Of a stretch of DNA of 35,623 bases, positions 25,326 through 33,941 are shown piece after piece. Both the position numbers and the translations under genes were made by a program. The stretch lies in NCBI GenBank assembly GCA_964473155.1, contig CAYYNT010000047.1:1-35623 (forward strand), read 5' to 3'. The DNA comes from JAJFUG01 sp964473155 (GTDB lineage Bacteria; Gemmatimonadota; Glassbacteria; GWA2-58-10). The first letter of the stretch is position 1. Each line of letters opens with the position of its first letter. Below the pieces are notes generated by a model. That model did no database searches, was not told the origin of the DNA, and saw nothing but the letters and a program-made list of their open reading frames with translations.

Positions 25326-26843
25326 ATGCGTCTGCTCCTGATCAATCCTTTCATTTCCTCCCAATGCGAAGTGATACTCGCCGAGCCGATGGGGCTTATC
25401 TGCCTGGCCAGCTATGTCGAGCAGCAGATGGCCGATACGGTCACGGTCAAACTGCTCGACCTGTATGCGCTCGGTTACGGACAGAAACCCGCGCAACGAG
25501 ATGGTTACCAGGTGTTCGGCCTGTGTGACGAGGAAAGGATAAACGCCCTGATCAGGGAATCGGACCCTGACGTGATCGGTATTTCAGCCAATTTCACTGC
25601 GTTCTATTACGATTCGATGGAAGTGGCCAGGATCGCAAAACGCTGCCTGCCCGCCGCAAAAGTGGTGCTCGGCGGGGCGCACTCCACGATCGAGGACCAG
25701 TCGATCCTGGAAAGTAATCCATCAGTCGACTTCGTGGTGCGGGGCGAGGGCGAGATCACTCTGCGGGACCTTCTGCTGGCGATAAAAGACGGTAAGGAGG
25801 ATTACGCGGCAATCGACGGTCTCTCCTGGCGTGAACGGGACGGCCGGATTGTCCGGAACAGGGACCGCGAATTCATCAAGAACCTGGATGATCTGCCAAT
25901 TCCGGACAGGAAATTCGAGGACGTCGAAGTCTACAAGAAAATCAACAACCGGAGCATGCCGTTTACCCGTAAAACGCCTATCGCCATAGTCAGCAGCAGC
26001 CGCGGCTGTCCGTTCAATTGTGTTTTCTGCAGCACCAAGAATGTCTGGAAACGTCTCTGGCGTCCCCGCAGCGCCGATCTGATAATCCAGGAGATAGAGA
26101 TGCTGTACCGGGATTACGGCATCCGGGAAATCGCATTTGAGGACGATCAGTTCCTGCTGGGCAAGGAGCGCGTACATCAGATCTGTGACCATTTCATAAG
26201 CCGCGGCCTGGACCTTTCGTTCTCAATCCCCTCCGGAGCCAGCATCTGGCTGGTCGATGAAGTGCTCTTGCGCAAGATGAGGAGAGCCGGCTTCTACCGT
26301 CTCTGCTATCCCATCGAGACCGGCAGCCAGACCACCATGGATTTCATCGGCAAACCGGTGAATCTGAACAAGGTCCGGGAGACAATCCGCCTGACGCACC
26401 GGCTCGGCTACTGGACACAGGGGAATTTCATCATCGGTTTTCCCTACGAGACAGCGGAAGATATCCGTCAAACCATAGATTTCGCCTACAGTTGCGGGCT
26501 GGACTACGTCTTTTTCTTCATCGCCAAGCCCTACGCCGGTTCGGAGCTGTTCGAGATAATGGAGAAGGAAGGTTATCTGGGCGGGAGCGACGTGGTCAGA
26601 TCGTCCATGATCGAATACAGCCATTATGATATAAAGAATTTCACCGCGGAACAGCTGAATGCGATTCGTTCAAAGGCCATGAAAGGTTTCTACCTCCGCA
26701 AGCCGCTGTTCTACCTGAATCCGCGTAATTTCTTCACGCATCTTCTGCCAAAGTTCCGATCCCTGGATGACATAAAATACGCATTTAAAATTTTAAAGGC
26801 CCTGCTGCGGGTTAAATTCGGGATTAAAATCTTCGGTGAATGA
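25326..26843 (+). CDS. B12-binding-type radical SAM protein
   Basis: 505 aa. N-terminal Rossmann-like B12-binding domain (about 1-150; 'MRLLLINPF', 'DPDVIGISANF', 'VVLGGAHST', 'VVRGEGE'). It lacks the DxHxxG cobalamin histidine motif, as is common in this subclass. Radical SAM barrel (about 215-420) with CxxxCxxC as 'CPFNCVFC' (C228, C232, C235) and 'FEDDQFLL' next. The C-terminal tail has 'YLNPRNFFTHLLPKFRS' like the lipid or hopanoid-type members. The reaction is unknown; methylation or rearrangement of a lipid or cell-wall compound is typical for the family. Start ATG has GGAAGGA about 11 bases upstream. It converges with the SUMF1 operon. Confidence 0.85.
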   Translation: MRLLLINPFISSQCEVILAEPMGLICLASYVEQQMADTVTVKLLDLYALGYGQKPAQRDGYQVFGLCDEERINALIRESDPDVIGISANFTAFYYDSMEVARIAKRCLPAAKVVLGGAHSTIEDQSILESNPSVDFVVRGEGEITLRDLLLAIKDGKEDYAAIDGLSWRERDGRIVRNRDREFIKNLDDLPIPDRKFEDVEVYKKINNRSMPFTRKTPIAIVSSSRGCPFNCVFCSTKNVWKRLWRPRSADLIIQEIEMLYRDYGIREIAFEDDQFLLGKERVHQICDHFISRGLDLSFSIPSGASIWLVDEVLLRKMRRAGFYRLCYPIETGSQTTMDFIGKPVNLNKVRETIRLTHRLGYWTQGNFIIGFPYETAEDIRQTIDFAYSCGLDYVFFFIAKPYAGSELFEIMEKEGYLGGSDVVRSSMIEYSHYDIKNFTAEQLNAIRSKAMKGFYLRKPLFYLNPRNFFTHLLPKFRSLDDIKYAFKILKALLRVKFGIKIFGE

Positions 26844-26896
26844 TTCTGGCTCCTGAACCTTGTTCCGGCTTGCTCAATCTGGCCGCTTCCCGGGTC

Positions 26897-27781
26897 TCAA
26901 TGCGAACGCCCGGGAGCGGGCAGGCTGCCATCGGCCGTATCCCTGCCCAGTTCTACCCGGCTTACGACCCTGAAACCCACCATGCTCAACCTGAACTGAG
27001 GCTCGGCGCGGTGACGGTAAACGCTGGCGCAACCCTCGGCGTTGTAATGCCATCCGCCACCACGCAGGACTTTCGAGCGGCCGGTTGTCGGCCCGGCGGG
27101 ATTTCTCCTTTCCCGCGCTGTATAAGCCGCCATCCAGTCGCCGCACCATTCCCAGACGTTGCCGTGCATGTCGTACAGACCCCAGGCATTAGGCTCTTTC
27201 TGCCCTACCCGGTGAGTTGTTCCGGCGCTGTTGACCACGTACCAGCCCGCGCGGGCCAGGTCGCTCTCACGGTCACCGTTGTAATAGCGCGTATCCGCGC
27301 CTGCACGGCAGGCGTACTCCCATTCGGCTTCCGTGGGAAGGCGGAAACCGTTCTTCTCGAAATAGCAGGCGAGACTGGCCAGACGGTAACAGTGTTCCAG
27401 GCCGGCCAGACGGCTGAGCGTGTTGCAGAAATCCACGGCATCGTACCAGCTCACCTGGTCCACAGGCCGGAGGCTCTCACCCTTGAACAGCGAGGGATTG
27501 GCGCTTGTGACGCGCTCATATTGAGCCTGGGTTATCTCGGTGGCGCTTATCCAGAATCCGTCCAGCGTGACCCGGTGCGGCGGGCTGCTCTGCCTGAACT
27601 CCGGATCGGCGCCGCTGTCCTCTCCCATGATAAAACCGCCGGGCGGCGCCCACACCATTTTCAGCCCGCATACAGTAGCAGTGTCCCCTGCCGAGGGAGC
27701 GGCGACGGCAGCGCCGGGTAATTCGAGGAAACAGCAGGCAGGCATCATTACGCATGTATATAGAATCCAGCGCCGGATCAT
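26897..27781 (-). CDS. Secreted SUMF1/FGE-sulfatase domain protein
   Basis: 294 aa. Signal-like N-terminus (1-28, ending 'GAAVAA'). The formylglycine-generating-enzyme fold runs about 35-280, with 'MVWAPPGGFIMGED', 'FWISATEITQAQYE', 'NGFRLPTEAEWEYACRAG', 'GLYDMHGNVWEWCGDW', 'VLRGGGWHYN' and 'VGFRVV'. In the catalytic loop only one of the two copper-binding cysteines appears to be kept ('AEGCASVYR'), so true formylglycine synthesis is doubtful; many such domains bind sugars or act in other ways. SD GGGAGG is five bases before the ATG. It is 27 bp downstream of the OLD-like gene, probably the last gene of the tricorn operon. Confidence 0.85.
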   Translation of the reverse strand: MIRRWILYTCVMMPACCFLELPGAAVAAPSAGDTATVCGLKMVWAPPGGFIMGEDSGADPEFRQSSPPHRVTLDGFWISATEITQAQYERVTSANPSLFKGESLRPVDQVSWYDAVDFCNTLSRLAGLEHCYRLASLACYFEKNGFRLPTEAEWEYACRAGADTRYYNGDRESDLARAGWYVVNSAGTTHRVGQKEPNAWGLYDMHGNVWEWCGDWMAAYTARERRNPAGPTTGRSKVLRGGGWHYNAEGCASVYRHRAEPQFRLSMVGFRVVSRVELGRDTADGSLPAPGRSH

Positions 27782-27808
27782 CCAATCCTCCCTGGACGCT
27801 CTTATATC

Positions 27809-29701
27809 TCAGTTTCTCAACTCCCTGCTTTCCAGCAGCCACCTTTCGTCGAACTCGACAATACGCCGCTGCGGGTCAACACGGCCATCCAGCCGTATTT
27901 TTCCCCTGTAACTGTCACCCGAGACAACGAACTCTTCCATATGGAAGATTCGGGCAAAAAAACCATAATCGAGTTCCTGCCTGGCCAGGAGATTCTCGCG
28001 CCCGGAGACTCCTCCAGAGCGCACCAGACTGTCCACCCGCGAAATGAAATCGCGCAGATGCGTGCTCAGGAATTCCGAGACATCCACCCGGATATAATTG
28101 ACCGCCCGGTCGAGGACACGGATCAGTCCGCCATAACGGCGCATCAGGCGTATTTCGTCAAGAGCGCGGCTGAGGATGAAATCCCGTTCGCGTTCAAATA
28201 TCATACGTTTCGCGCTATCAGGAAAATGGTAGACAAGATTGCCGCCACGCGCGGGCAGATAATGTTCGAGCTGCCCCCGCGACAGCACATGCACCCCATG
28301 GCCTGTCAGCGTCTCGATCACCCGTCCCATCAACTTCAGTATATACTCAAGTTCAGCGGAGCGCTCCGGGATTAAACGTTTCACCTCTCCAGGATGATGC
28401 GCCAGGCCCAGATAAAAGGCATACACCCTTGAATCTTCCTCGTTCCTTGCGCGCAACTCACGGACAAAATCGCGCATGACCCCATTGGCTTCACGAAGGG
28501 ATCGCGACCGGGCAGCCTCACGCGCTAACATGAACATCCTGCGCTTAAGCCCGGCCAGAAAGTCCTGTTCCTCCGCCCCGGTTTCGGCTGCCACGCCGCC
28601 AGTGAACTCCGCCGCTGAAAGGGTCCGCAGCAGCCGTCCGCTGAAAAGCGCATCCAGGTCCGTGACCAGTTGGGCCTGAATTCCCAGCCTGCGGCAAAGA
28701 CGGAAGAACAGGTCGAGTTCATCCTTCCCGCCCACATCGATAAAACTCTCGCCCGCCGCGCCGGTCAGACGCCCCCGGTGTTCCTGCAGAAGCGAGAATA
28801 TCTGCTGGTCCGTGTATCCCTCCACGAAAACCGGGCGCACGGAGAAGAAAAATTGTTTATGATGAGTGTTCAGACGCGGCAGAAACCGCTTGAGCAGACG
28901 GCTGTCCGGCTCATCCAGGCGGGAGATATATCCCGGCGGATTGTCCGGGCGGAACACCAGGCAGTGCAGCAGGTCATCGACCGTGCGAAGGTCCACGAAA
29001 TAGGGCGAGTGTGTGACCAGGAAAAACATCCGTCTGCCGGGATCCTCGGCAGGATTGCCAGCCAGGGCGCGGATTTCCTGCATCAGGAAAGTCTGGAACT
29101 GCGGGTGAAGGTGCAGCTCAGGCTCATCTATTATCAGGCAGTTGAACTCGTCATCGTAAAGAAAAGTCAGCAGGGTGATAAGTTCTTTCAGCCCGTGGCA
29201 CTCATCCTGCCGGAGGCCGTATTCCCAGCCCCCGGCGATGCGGCTCAGACGGGGCGTGAAACCGCCGTTGTTCTCCACCAGCTCCAGGCGGCGGCGGAAA
29301 AGCTGCGAAAGCGAGGCCTCTATGCGCAGCCGCACATCCAGTTTTTCTTTCAGGATGACCAGCGCGGCCGAGGAAAGACCGTAATCCTCGCCCTCCTGAC
29401 GCCAGCGCTCGAAATCCTCGTAGCGGATGCCCTCCAGCAGCGGTCCATCCGCCTCATCGCTGCGCTGCCAGGGTTCGAAACCGCGCAGACGGTCGGAGCT
29501 GATGAATCGCGGGCGCAGTCCGGGAAAGGCTTCTGGAAGAAGGCTGATCAGTTCTCGCGCAAATACAGTCTTGCCGGTGCCGTTCGGACCGACCAGAAAG
29601 TTGATCCCGCCCCACGCGTTTTTCTCGAAAACCTTTTCACCCCAGAGGAAAGGTATCTCCACCCGTACCGGAATCTGTATCATGTTATCCCTGTCAGTCA
29701 T
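27809..29701 (-). CDS. OLD-family ATPase with TOPRIM nuclease domain
   Basis: 630 aa from the ATG at 29701 (the frame is open to 29848). N-terminal ABC-type ATPase: Walker A 'GPNGTGKT' (38-45), Walker B 'LIIDEPELHLHP' (D192, E193), switch 'VTHSPYF' (H231). The usual signature is reduced to 'ECHGLKELITLL'. A TOPRIM domain follows: E294 in 'FVEGYTDQQIF' and 'VTDLDAL' (D348, D350), the metal-binding pattern of OLD-type nucleases. The last ~230 residues are helical and unassigned. OLD proteins cut DNA and include phage-defence effectors such as Gabija GajA, but no UvrD-like GajB is nearby. Its start overlaps the stop of the MetH-activation-like gene by 8 bp. Confidence 0.85.
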   Translation of the reverse strand: MTDRDNMIQIPVRVEIPFLWGEKVFEKNAWGGINFLVGPNGTGKTVFARELISLLPEAFPGLRPRFISSDRLRGFEPWQRSDEADGPLLEGIRYEDFERWRQEGEDYGLSSAALVILKEKLDVRLRIEASLSQLFRRRLELVENNGGFTPRLSRIAGGWEYGLRQDECHGLKELITLLTFLYDDEFNCLIIDEPELHLHPQFQTFLMQEIRALAGNPAEDPGRRMFFLVTHSPYFVDLRTVDDLLHCLVFRPDNPPGYISRLDEPDSRLLKRFLPRLNTHHKQFFFSVRPVFVEGYTDQQIFSLLQEHRGRLTGAAGESFIDVGGKDELDLFFRLCRRLGIQAQLVTDLDALFSGRLLRTLSAAEFTGGVAAETGAEEQDFLAGLKRRMFMLAREAARSRSLREANGVMRDFVRELRARNEEDSRVYAFYLGLAHHPGEVKRLIPERSAELEYILKLMGRVIETLTGHGVHVLSRGQLEHYLPARGGNLVYHFPDSAKRMIFERERDFILSRALDEIRLMRRYGGLIRVLDRAVNYIRVDVSEFLSTHLRDFISRVDSLVRSGGVSGRENLLARQELDYGFFARIFHMEEFVVSGDSYRGKIRLDGRVDPQRRIVEFDERWLLESRELRN

Positions 29702-30467
29702 TCCGGCCCCCACCTCCAGGGCAGACCATCGCTCCAGCCCCCGCCCTTCCGTACCGGCGCTCGTATTCCATTTCATCGTAAGCCGCGCGCCGTCCCGGAC
29801 AGTCCAGACGAGGGCAGAGACGGCAGTTGGAATAGGCTGTTTCCGCACCGAACCTCAGGCCGGAGACCGATTTTCGCGGCCGCATCAGGAAACTCGGCGT
29901 GAGCGTCACCCCCACCGCCGGCTCCACCTCCCCCAAGGCGCGGAAAAAAACGGCCTGTTGCTGGATCGGCCAATCCTCCAGCGATCCGGGGTTCATCGTG
30001 GCGTGGTGCGCACCGGGGAGAAAGCTGTCCAGATGCGTCTCAACAGCAGTCACCGCCGCGTGAAGGGCGAGCTGGCAAAGCTCCTCGGCGCACCATCGCT
30101 GCAGCATGTCCTCGTGTGATTCAGCCCAGGCTTCCAGTTCCCGTCCGCACGTGGCGACAAAAAGGCCCACTTCGGAACACTGTTCCACATTGACCCGCAG
30201 AATGTGGCTGTTGAATGTCTGCCCGGCGACGCTCACCGTCCTTTCGCCCCGTTCCTCTATGGCGGCCACGGCGCAACAGGCGCGGGGACGGGCCGCTTTC
30301 AAGGCCTCCTCCACGAGCGGGGCGATTTCTGCTTCCATCTCCCGCCCCAGCCCGAGGCGCGACAGCACCACCCCGGCATCGGTCCTGAACTCGATTCCTT
30401 CGATAGTTTTCAGCTCCAAAGCCTCAATCCTTTCCGATTGTCCATGTTCAAATCGAACCTTCACCAC
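29694..30467 (-). CDS. Methionine-synthase-activation-like corrinoid protein
   Basis: Up to 257 aa. The C-terminal half has 'MNPGSLEDWPIQQQ', 'VGVTLTPSFLMRPRKSVSGLRFG' and a cysteine cluster 'NCRLCPRLDCPGRR' (C215, C218, C223). These are the marks of stand-alone proteins related to the MetH reactivation domain, usually encoded beside corrinoid proteins or URO-D-type methyltransferases. They are thought to help reduce or reload cobalamin. The frame begins at a GTG that overlaps its own GGAGG site, so translation may really start at TTG codon 17 (30419), which has AAGGA at good spacing. It is 14 bp after the tricorn gene and overlaps the OLD gene by 8 bp. Confidence 0.8.
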   Translation of the reverse strand: MVKVRFEHGQSERIEALELKTIEGIEFRTDAGVVLSRLGLGREMEAEIAPLVEEALKAARPRACCAVAAIEERGERTVSVAGQTFNSHILRVNVEQCSEVGLFVATCGRELEAWAESHEDMLQRWCAEELCQLALHAAVTAVETHLDSFLPGAHHATMNPGSLEDWPIQQQAVFFRALGEVEPAVGVTLTPSFLMRPRKSVSGLRFGAETAYSNCRLCPRLDCPGRRAAYDEMEYERRYGRAGAGAMVCPGGGGRND

Positions 30468-30481
30468 CTCCAGTTATGCCC

Positions 30482-33400
30482 TCACCGCACGGGCGGCTCC
30501 GGCCGCGGCGGCAGATCATTACGGGTAGTCTTCAGCTTTTCCAACAGTAGCTCGACGCCTTTTTCGAGCTGCGGGTCGCGCCCGGCGATAACGTCCTCGG
30601 GCAGGTTGTCCACCTCATAGTCCGGGGATACGCCCTCGTTCTCGATCTCCCACCGGCCCTCTTTTCCATAGTTACCAAACTCCGGCCGGGTGATATAGCC
30701 GCCGTCAACCAGCGTGCTGTATCCGCGGATGCCGACAACCCCGCCCCAGGTGCGCCTTCCGACCAGTGGCCCCATTCCGTACTGACGGAACATGTAGGGG
30801 AAAATGTCGCCGTCCGAGGCGCTGTACTGGTTGATCAGGCAGACCAGCGAACCGGTGAACACGGCCTTCGGGTAAGTCTCGGGCGCGGCGTTACGCGGGG
30901 CGTCCATACCGCCCAGCACGCGGCGTAGGCGCTCGATTATCATCTGCGAGACGAACCCTCCGCCGTTGTAGCGCACGTCGATGACCAGCCCCTCCTTGCC
31001 GATCTGGGCGTAGTAGCGTTTGACAAACTCGCTCAGGCCGTCAAATCCCATGTTCGGGATGTGCACGTAACCCAGACGGCCGCCGCTCAGGGAATCCACG
31101 CGCTGACGGTTCCTCTCCACCCATTCCTGGTAGCGCAGCGGCATCTCATCGTCGATGGGCTTGACCAGGACAGTACGCGCTTTGGCAATGTCCGGGCTTT
31201 TGCCGAATGTCAGGGCCACTGTCCGCCCTGAACGCCCTTCCAGCGGTGCGTACGGGTCAAGCGAGGCGGTCAACGGCTGACCGTCCACAGCCAGAAGGTA
31301 ATCGCCCACGGCCACGTTCACCCCCGGCTCGGTCAGCGGGCTGCGTCCATCCGCTTTCCAGTTCTCGCCCGGAAGGATATGGCTCACCCGCCAGAGGCCG
31401 TTTTCCGCCCTGAACTCCGCTCCCAGAAGGCCGGATTGAACTCTCTTCACCTCGGGATAGTCGCCCCCGCCCACATAGGTATGGCCGGTGGCCAGCTCGC
31501 CCACCGTCTCGCCCAGGATGAAATTGAGGTCGTCCCGGTGCGCCGCCGCCTCGACCAGCGGGGCGTAGCGCTTGCGGGTAGCGGCCCAGTCCACGCCATG
31601 CATGTTGGGCACGTAGAAGAAATCGCGGAGCTGACGCCAGGCCTCGCCGAACATCTGCCGCCACTCGGCGCGGTAATCCACCTTCGTTTTCAGCCCTGAA
31701 AGGTCGAGCGCGCCGGAGGAGAAATCCAGCTTTTCCGCCGTGGCGTCCAGAATGTAGTACGACGGTCCTTTCTTCACGATCAGCTTCTTGCCGTCCGGCG
31801 AGATGTCGTAGCCGCCCACGCCCTCGGCCAGGGTGAACTGCTTGCGCTTGGCCAGGTCATAGCAGTAGAGGTCCGGCTCGCCGCCGCCCTGTTCCATCCC
31901 CAGCCAGAACACCCGCCCGGCCGAGGCGCGCACTCCACCGAAATTGCCCGGTTCCTCGGACAAAGCCACCACCCGCCCTCCCAGGCCCGGAAGGTCGATC
32001 CGGGTGGCAGGCGCGGACGGGGCAGCCTTTTCTTTATCCGCTTTCTTATCCTCCTTGCCAACAGACTTGCCGCTGTCATCTTTCGCCGCTTTCCCGCTCT
32101 CCTCCTCATCGCTGCGTGGGCTGAGCGGGCTGAGAGAGTCGGCCTGCAGGGTCAGGAGGTACACCCGGTCGGTCTTCTCGTAGATGTAGCTCATCTCGAA
32201 ATTGCCGAGCTTCGGGTTCAGGTCGCGGCCGGACACGAAATACAGGTGCTTGCCCTCCGGGTCGAACACGGGCTGCGTGTCATTGGTCATGCCATCCGTG
32301 ACCCGGTGGACCTTCCTGTTCTGTATGTCGTAGAGGAAGATCGAGCTGAACTCACGGTCGCGCTGCACGGGCTTGGAGTAAGCCAGCCAGCGGCTGTCCG
32401 GGCTGAACGAATAGCTGGTGATCTCCCAGAGCGCCGAGGTGTCGGCCAGGGTGAGCGTCTTTGTGGTCACGTCCAGGACCCAGAGCTTCAGGTTCTTGTC
32501 CGAGAAGGCGGCAAGACGGCTGTCCGGGCTCCAGAGCGGGGCATAGCGCCACGCCGCGCCATCGGTGGTCAGGCGGATTTTCTGCCGTGGCTTGCCGTCC
32601 GCCGGGCCGGGATCGACCAGGTACAGCTCATCCTCGCCGCTTTCATCGGAGATGTACAGTATCCACTTGCCGTCCGGGCTCCAGACCGGGTCGCGCTCGC
32701 GCGCGCCGCTGGTGGCGGTGAGCTGGCGCGCCTCGCCGTTCTCGGCGGGGACGGTCCAGAGGTCGCCGCGCGCCTCGAATACCGCACGCTTGCCTGTGGT
32801 CGAGAGGTTGTACGACCCGATCAGCTTGTCCACGCTCTCCCAGTCCGGGCGGGCCGCCACGGCATCCGCGCCCACGCGCACCGGGATGTGGCGCTCGGCC
32901 CCGCTCGCCGGGTCCAGATGATACAGATAGCCGCCAAGCTGGTAGACCAGCCCACCCGGGCCGCCACCCAGCCAGCGGACATCCCAGTCCTTGTGGAACG
33001 TGAGCTGGCGCTTGCCGCTTCCGTCCGGGGCCATTTCCCAGACATTGAAACGCCCGCCCTGGTCGCTGTTGTAATAGATTTTATCCCCCAGCCAGACCGG
33101 CTCGGTGTCGGTGCCTTTCCAGTCGGTCAGACGGGCGCTCTTTTTCGCGATGAAATCCCAGGTCCAGAGGTCCTGGGCCAGCCCGCCGTAATAGCGCTTC
33201 CAGGTGCGGAAATTGCGGAACTCGCGGTTGTAGACAATCCGTCCGCCATCCGGCGAATAATCGGTCAGGCCGCCCTCGGGCAGCTCTAACATCTCGGGCG
33301 GCGCTGAGCCGTCTGCCGGGACAACGAACAGGCGTTCGAACCAGGCCTCGAAACTGGCGCGCCAGGAACGGAACAGCACTTTCTTTCCGTCCGGGGTCCA

Positions 33401-33805
33401 GCCCAGGACGTAATTGTCGTAGCCGTGGCGCAGTTCTCCGTAATGCGCCTGGCGCACAGTCAGGCGGCGCGGTTCTCCCCCGGCTGAGGGGACCACGTAC
33501 ACGTCGCGGTTGCCGTCATACTCCCCGGTGAACGCGATCCAGGCCCCATCCGGCGAAAAGTGCGGGCTGAGTTCCAGCCCCGGCGAGGAGGTCAGACGGC
33601 GGGCCTCGCCGCCAGCGGCTGGCACGGTCCAGAGGTCGCCGCCGTAGACAAACACCACGAGATTGTTACAGATATCCGGGTAGCGCAGAAGGCGCGCCTC
33701 GCCCGCGGGGGTTGCATCCGGCGGCTCGACACTATGTTGCGCCACGGCGATAGAGAATAATGCTGCCAGGAACAGCCAGGCCAGGCGGAGGCTGGAACGC
33801 GGCAT
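30482..33805 (-). CDS. Tricorn protease homologue (S41 family), secreted
   Basis: 1107 aa, near the usual tricorn length. Signal peptide about 1-22. Beta-propeller repeats ('LSPHFSPDGAWIAFTG', 'PVWSPDGKWILYIS', 'WSPDSRLAAFS', 'YSFSPDSRWLAYS') run from about 40 to 680 with an acidic Lys-rich linker near 590. Then a helical bundle, a PDZ domain ('VGDYLLAVDGQPL') and the S41 catalytic domain. Catalytic candidates are H775 in 'ELATGHTYVGGGD' and the serine of 'YSASDGD' (S995/S997). It would degrade oligopeptides, here outside the cytoplasm. AGGAGA lies seven bases before the ATG. It is the first gene of the four-gene operon. Confidence 0.93.
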   Translation of the reverse strand: MPRSSLRLAWLFLAALFSIAVAQHSVEPPDATPAGEARLLRYPDICNNLVVFVYGGDLWTVPAAGGEARRLTSSPGLELSPHFSPDGAWIAFTGEYDGNRDVYVVPSAGGEPRRLTVRQAHYGELRHGYDNYVLGWTPDGKKVLFRSWRASFEAWFERLFVVPADGSAPPEMLELPEGGLTDYSPDGGRIVYNREFRNFRTWKRYYGGLAQDLWTWDFIAKKSARLTDWKGTDTEPVWLGDKIYYNSDQGGRFNVWEMAPDGSGKRQLTFHKDWDVRWLGGGPGGLVYQLGGYLYHLDPASGAERHIPVRVGADAVAARPDWESVDKLIGSYNLSTTGKRAVFEARGDLWTVPAENGEARQLTATSGARERDPVWSPDGKWILYISDESGEDELYLVDPGPADGKPRQKIRLTTDGAAWRYAPLWSPDSRLAAFSDKNLKLWVLDVTTKTLTLADTSALWEITSYSFSPDSRWLAYSKPVQRDREFSSIFLYDIQNRKVHRVTDGMTNDTQPVFDPEGKHLYFVSGRDLNPKLGNFEMSYIYEKTDRVYLLTLQADSLSPLSPRSDEEESGKAAKDDSGKSVGKEDKKADKEKAAPSAPATRIDLPGLGGRVVALSEEPGNFGGVRASAGRVFWLGMEQGGGEPDLYCYDLAKRKQFTLAEGVGGYDISPDGKKLIVKKGPSYYILDATAEKLDFSSGALDLSGLKTKVDYRAEWRQMFGEAWRQLRDFFYVPNMHGVDWAATRKRYAPLVEAAAHRDDLNFILGETVGELATGHTYVGGGDYPEVKRVQSGLLGAEFRAENGLWRVSHILPGENWKADGRSPLTEPGVNVAVGDYLLAVDGQPLTASLDPYAPLEGRSGRTVALTFGKSPDIAKARTVLVKPIDDEMPLRYQEWVERNRQRVDSLSGGRLGYVHIPNMGFDGLSEFVKRYYAQIGKEGLVIDVRYNGGGFVSQMIIERLRRVLGGMDAPRNAAPETYPKAVFTGSLVCLINQYSASDGDIFPYMFRQYGMGPLVGRRTWGGVVGIRGYSTLVDGGYITRPEFGNYGKEGRWEIENEGVSPDYEVDNLPEDVIAGRDPQLEKGVELLLEKLKTTRNDLPPRPEPPVR

Positions 33806-33850
33806 GGTGGGTCTCCTTGAATTTATGAAACAGGGCTGATTTGAGAAGAA

Positions 33851-33870
33851 TTACAATACTTGAATTGTAA
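33851..33870. promoter_or_regulatory. Candidate operator upstream of the tricorn operon
   Basis: TTACAAT (33851-33857) and ATTGTAA (33864-33870) are perfect inverted repeats around six bases, a 20-bp dyad typical in size for a dimeric regulator. It lies 46 bp before the tricorn homologue's start, near where its promoter should be. The AT-rich dyad itself may contain the -10 (TATTGTAAT on the minus strand). Confidence 0.45.
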
Positions 33871-33941
33871 TATCACCGGGGGGGCAGGACAAGAGGGGCA
33901 GAAAGCTAAGTTATACCCAAATATTATTATGGAAGCACGTT

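Noticed and set aside
26840..27721. 293-codon plus-strand frame after the radical SAM gene
   Set aside because: Antisense to the clearly recognised SUMF1 gene; low-complexity translation.
27809..29701. Gabija defence system
   Set aside because: The OLD-like protein could be GajA-like, but no UvrD-type helicase (GajB) is adjacent on either side.
28670..29902. 410-codon plus-strand frame
   Set aside because: Antisense shadow of the OLD-family gene, whose Walker and TOPRIM motifs are on the minus strand.
32246..33289. 347-codon plus-strand frame
   Set aside because: Antisense to the tricorn propeller repeats; no independent domain.
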